Positions 5,443-8,598 of a DNA stretch of 8,598 bases are shown here, one piece after another; the stretch's first letter is position 1; every line of letters starts with the position of its first letter. Below the pieces are notes generated by a model, which did no database searches, was not told the DNA's origin, and saw nothing but the letters and a program-made list of their open reading frames with translations. Source of the DNA: Caldilineaceae bacterium (GTDB lineage: Bacteria > Chloroflexota > Anaerolineae > Caldilineales > Caldilineaceae). The DNA lies in contig JAPPKT010000401.1 of NCBI GenBank assembly GCA_028819675.1, forward strand, positions 1 through 8,598. The letters are read 5' to 3'. The position numbers and the translations under genes are program-made.

Positions 5443-8400
5443 ATGCCCTCCCGTACATTCGTTGCCTTCGACCTGGAGACTACCGGACTCAATCCAAAGC
5501 GCGATGCCATTATCGAGTTCGGAGCCGTGCGTTTTCAGCAAAACGGCCCGCGCGCATACTACTCGACCTGCATCAACCCCGGCCGCCCCCTCCCCGTTCG
5601 CATTCAACAGATAACCGGCATCCTGCCTGCCGACGTTGCCGACGCCCCCGCCATCGATGAGGTTATTCCTGATATCCTTACCTTCTTCGGGAACGGCACG
5701 CACGCAGTCGTCGCCCATAGCGCCGGATTCGACACTTCATTCCTGCGTGCGGCCGGCGTAAAGCTGCACGCGCCTGTTCTCGACACCTACGAGTTGGCTA
5801 CGATTCTGCTGCCGGGACAGGATAGCTACAGTCTGGGGGAGCTGTGCAAGGCTCTGTCGATTCCATTGAAAACGGCCCACCGGGCGGGCCATGACGCCGA
5901 GGCGACCGCCGATCTTCTTCTCCACCTTCTGCAGCAGATCAGGGTGCTCCCTGATTCCGTTCTGGAAACCTTGAGCGAAGCCGGTCGCGGCGGCAAATGG
6001 GACCCACTTCTCCTGTTTGACGAAGAGTTGCAACGCCGTAAGCAAGCGGGGCTGGACAAAAACACGGTTGGCCTGACCAGGCCGGTCAGGAGAAACGATC
6101 CTCCACTAAGGCCTGACCCTTCTCCGCAAGAAATTGCCGGCGGATTCCTGGTCAAGGCCTTTTCAGATGACGGTCCCCTTGCTATGGAGTTCGATGCCGA
6201 GGCCGGCACTGTGTTCGAAAGGCGCGACGGCCAGCTGCAGATGTCAATTCAGACACTGGACGCGCTGAATCGGGGCGATCACAAAATCATCGAAGCCGGA
6301 ACCGGAACCGGCAAGAGCTTGGCCTATCTCTTGCCCGCCGCAGCCTGGGCAATGCACAACCAGAGCCGCGTTGTCATCGCCACCCATACCCTTCCCCTGC
6401 AGGACCAGTTACTCGAAAAAGAACTACCCCGCGTGGCCCTGACCCTGGCTGAAATTGGCGCGGACCTGGACGAAGGTCCCGGCCAGGATGTCCGGGCGAT
6501 GGCACTGAAAGGTCGGTCCCGCTATCTCTGTACGCGCAGGCTGACCAACTGGCTGGATGCATCCCGCGGCCGCGGAGGGCTCTTTGCAGAGAGCCTCACT
6601 CCCCTTGAGTTGCGGTTCCTGGCCAAGTTGCTGGTCTGGCTGCCGCATACCCAAACCGGTGACCTGAGCGAGCTGCCGATTCATGACCGGCAAGAGCGAA
6701 CTCTGATGGCACACGTCGCTTCCCATGCCGACGAATGTAGCCTGGAAAGGTGCGTTTTCGCACGTCCCCCCGGCCGGCATGCCTTCCTCGGCGGCCGCTA
6801 CCGTGACTTCTACCTGGAAGCGCACCGGCAGGCCAGTTCGTCCCATCTCCTGATCGTCAACCACGCCCTCCTCCTGGCCGATCTTGCTGCCGGCGGCCAG
6901 GTCCTGCCCGAATATGACACGCTGATCGTGGACGAAGCCCATCACTTGGAAGGCGCCGCAACCGAGCAGTTTACGAAGCAGGTTGACCTGCGTGCATTGA
7001 CCAATCTCCTTGACGGACTGGAAGGAGCAGCCGAATACCTGGCGGCTCGCATGGATCAAGACCATCTGCTTGAACTGGCCGCTCAAGTGGCTCCCGTCAG
7101 CCAGGATCTGCGAACCAGCCTCCCTCCCTTTGCCGAAGCCCTTTACGGGTTCGTCCGACGGCACGCCGAGACCAGGACCCACGCGCGCGGTTCGTCCAGC
7201 TATCCCCAGCAGGTCGCCCTCGACAGCCGCATGAGAGCGCAGCCGGCCTGGAGCGAAATCGAAATCGAATGGGATGGGATCAGCCGCAGCATCGGCCGCC
7301 TTCTGGATCTCTTGACTGATCTGGCCGAGCGGCTGGACGCATCCCAGTGGTGGCAATACGGCCATGATTCCGCAAACACATCCTCTGCAAACAACGGCAC
7401 AGCACATGCTCTGCGAACGCTGCACTTCGGCCAGACCGACCTTGCCGACCTGCTGCAGGTTGCCGATGATGCGATTCTGCGTCCCCTCAACCACCAGGAA
7501 GAGTCTGTTGCCTGGCTGGAGCTGGCTGGAGAAGGGAGGTCATCACCCAGGAGCAGTACAAGAAATCGCCGCGGCGCCGATTCGGTTGTTCTGCGCAGCG
7601 CGCCGATTCAGGTCAGCGAGAAACTGGCTACCGAACTGTTCAGCAGAAAACGTGCGGTCGTCTTGACGGGCGCCACGCTCCGGGCCGGCGACCACTTCGA
7701 CTATCTGCGCGACCGGCTGGGTTGCTGGGACGCAAACGGGTCCGTGATCGACAGCCCCTTTGACTACAAACGAAACGCGCTCCTCTACCTGCCCAGCGAC
7801 ATGCCGCCGCCGGACCATAACACCTACCAGCCCGCGTTGGAAGGGGCCATTCAGCAGGCTGCCCTCGCCGCCGGCGGCAGAACCCTCGTCCTCTTCACCA
7901 GTCACAGCCATCTGCGCACCAGCGCAGACGCAATCCGTACCCCCCTCGCTGCCGCCGGGCTGACCGTGCTTCAACAAGGCGAGGGCAGCCGCACCCGCAA
8001 CCTGCGCGACTTCCGCGCCAATCCGAACTCCGTCCTGCTGGGCACCAGCAGCTACTGGGAGGGGATCGACCTGCCCGGCGACCAACTGGTCTGCCTGCTC
8101 ATCGCCCGCCTGCCTTTCGCCGTGCCCACCGACCCGCTCTATGCAGCCCGCAGCCTGCTGTATGAGGACCCCTTCCACGAATATGCCGTGCCCGAGGCGG
8201 TCATCCGCCTGCGACAGGGATTCGGACGCCTTATCCGCAGCGCCACCGATCGCGGCGTCGTCGTTCTGCTGGACAGCCGCCTGTGGCAACGCAGCTATGG
8301 CGAGGTCTTTCTCGACGCCCTGCCGGATTGCACCAGGCGCCAGAGCCCGCTTGCTCATCTGGGCGAGGCAGTGCACGGCTGGCTGAACCATCAGGCCCGG

Positions 8401-8460
8401 ACCCTCGCAACCGTCGAGCAGCACTACGAGTTTGAGGCTTGGGATACCGGCGATGAGTGA
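5443..8460 (+). CDS. dinG: DinG-type ATP-dependent helicase with N-terminal DEDDh exonuclease domain
   Basis: This 1005-aa protein is a superfamily-2 (XPD/DinG-like) DNA helicase fused to a 3'-5' exonuclease-type domain, presumably for DNA repair or processing. The exonuclease domain (about 1-165) has DLET (D10, E12), HSAGFD (D97) and the final H146/D151 pair, all DEDDh residues. After a linker, the helicase has Walker A AGTGTGKS (285-292), THTLPLQDQ (motif Ia), DEAH (497-500), LTGATL (741-746), YWEGIDLPGD (871-880) and QGFGRLIR (925-932). The Fe-S region between Walker A and DEAH shows only three cysteines (C363, C432, C437) where DinG normally has four. The ATG at 5443 has no clear Shine-Dalgarno; the nearest purine-rich run, GGAGG, is 47 nt upstream. 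The gene starts 54 bp after the hydrolase and overlaps the next gene by 8 bp. Fused exonuclease-DinG proteins are typical of Firmicutes and are also, as I recall, found in Chloroflexota. Confidence 0.93.
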   Translation: MPSRTFVAFDLETTGLNPKRDAIIEFGAVRFQQNGPRAYYSTCINPGRPLPVRIQQITGILPADVADAPAIDEVIPDILTFFGNGTHAVVAHSAGFDTSFLRAAGVKLHAPVLDTYELATILLPGQDSYSLGELCKALSIPLKTAHRAGHDAEATADLLLHLLQQIRVLPDSVLETLSEAGRGGKWDPLLLFDEELQRRKQAGLDKNTVGLTRPVRRNDPPLRPDPSPQEIAGGFLVKAFSDDGPLAMEFDAEAGTVFERRDGQLQMSIQTLDALNRGDHKIIEAGTGTGKSLAYLLPAAAWAMHNQSRVVIATHTLPLQDQLLEKELPRVALTLAEIGADLDEGPGQDVRAMALKGRSRYLCTRRLTNWLDASRGRGGLFAESLTPLELRFLAKLLVWLPHTQTGDLSELPIHDRQERTLMAHVASHADECSLERCVFARPPGRHAFLGGRYRDFYLEAHRQASSSHLLIVNHALLLADLAAGGQVLPEYDTLIVDEAHHLEGAATEQFTKQVDLRALTNLLDGLEGAAEYLAARMDQDHLLELAAQVAPVSQDLRTSLPPFAEALYGFVRRHAETRTHARGSSSYPQQVALDSRMRAQPAWSEIEIEWDGISRSIGRLLDLLTDLAERLDASQWWQYGHDSANTSSANNGTAHALRTLHFGQTDLADLLQVADDAILRPLNHQEESVAWLELAGEGRSSPRSSTRNRRGADSVVLRSAPIQVSEKLATELFSRKRAVVLTGATLRAGDHFDYLRDRLGCWDANGSVIDSPFDYKRNALLYLPSDMPPPDHNTYQPALEGAIQQAALAAGGRTLVLFTSHSHLRTSADAIRTPLAAAGLTVLQQGEGSRTRNLRDFRANPNSVLLGTSSYWEGIDLPGDQLVCLLIARLPFAVPTDPLYAARSLLYEDPFHEYAVPEAVIRLRQGFGRLIRSATDRGVVVLLDSRLWQRSYGEVFLDALPDCTRRQSPLAHLGEAVHGWLNHQARTLATVEQHYEFEAWDTGDE

Positions 8461-8598
8461 AGGGCTCGATGAGGCGCGGCCAACACCAGCTAAAGCTCCG
8501 CCCCGGCGTTCTCGCCATAAGGCCGCACGTCTGAAGATCCTCCTCGACGCCGGACCCGCCGTCCATCAGAGCGCCGGCCTCGCCCGCTATACCGAGAG
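8453..8598 (+). CDS. Probable GT4-type glycosyltransferase, N-terminal part (cut by window edge)
   Basis: An ATG at 8453 lies inside the end of dinG (8-bp overlap, different frame) and opens a frame of 48 codons to the window edge. After a basic, proline-rich lead (residues 1-26, APPRRSRHKAARL) it reads KILLDAGPAVHQSAGLARYTE. This resembles the first strand and glycine loop of GT-B glycosyltransferases of family 4 (pattern ILIDA...G.GRY). Such enzymes transfer sugars from nucleotide donors in polysaccharide or glycolipid synthesis. The loop has AGLARY where GGIGRY-type is more usual. The start-codon overlap suggests translational coupling to dinG. Shine-Dalgarno support is weak (GAGG, 15 nt upstream). 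Only a short piece is visible, so the family call is moderate and specificity cannot be inferred. Confidence 0.68.
   Translation, partial: MSEGLDEARPTPAKAPPRRSRHKAARLKILLDAGPAVHQSAGLARYTE

Noticed and set aside
6424..7494. Long antisense open frame (356 codons) within dinG
   Set aside because: It lies wholly opposite the helicase core, whose motifs are intact on the + strand. The antisense translation shows no recognisable domain; GC-rich codon bias commonly produces such shadows.
7543..8424. Antisense open frame (293 codons) opposite the end of dinG
   Set aside because: Covers helicase motifs V and VI on the other strand; composition is rich in Gly/Ala/Gln without family features, so a shadow.
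1..8598. Mobile elements, CRISPR arrays, tRNA or rRNA genes, attachment sites
   Set aside because: No transposase, integrase, short regularly spaced repeat, cloverleaf or rRNA-like segment was seen on either strand; the only repeats are the paralogous genes.

Overview
The window is a GC-rich bacterial segment in which every supported gene lies on the + strand. The source is probably a member of Chloroflexota or a similar environmental lineage. This is inferred from three things: the exonuclease-DinG fusion architecture, the style of the downstream glycosyltransferase N-terminus, and the type of Gfo/Idh/MocA dehydrogenase. No rRNA, tRNA, CRISPR array or insertion sequence was seen, and taxonomy cannot be settled from this window alone.

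Positions 1-3762 hold a tandem array of NAD(P)-dependent Gfo/Idh/MocA-family dehydrogenases. It contains the last 54 codons of one copy (1-165), two complete copies about 80% identical by hand count (208-1329 and 1561-2670), and a fourth, strongly diverged member (2731-3762). The first three share the same C-terminal signature, so the array was probably built by repeated duplication and extends leftward beyond the window.

Positions 3836-5388 hold a PhyH-like Fe(II)/2-oxoglutarate dioxygenase with an intact HxD...H metal site, followed by an isochorismatase-like cysteine hydrolase with an intact Asp-Lys-Cys triad. Each has a strong Shine-Dalgarno and follows the dehydrogenases after 73-77 bp. 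The six genes therefore read as one co-oriented metabolic cluster (dehydrogenation, oxygenation/hydroxylation, amide or ester-like hydrolysis) acting on an unknown small molecule. Each of the two gaps around the dioxygenase gene contains a perfect inverted repeat with a 3-nt centre.

Positions 5443-8460 encode a 1005-aa DinG-type helicase fused to an N-terminal DEDDh exonuclease. It has complete helicase motifs but apparently only three of the four cysteines expected for the Fe-S cluster. It overlaps by 8 bp the start of a probable family-4-type glycosyltransferase that runs off the right edge. These last two genes look like housekeeping or surface-polysaccharide functions unrelated to the metabolic cluster.

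No wholly new system is evident. The points most worth a second look are the tandem dehydrogenase paralogs and their pathway, and the altered Fe-S cysteine set of the DinG protein.
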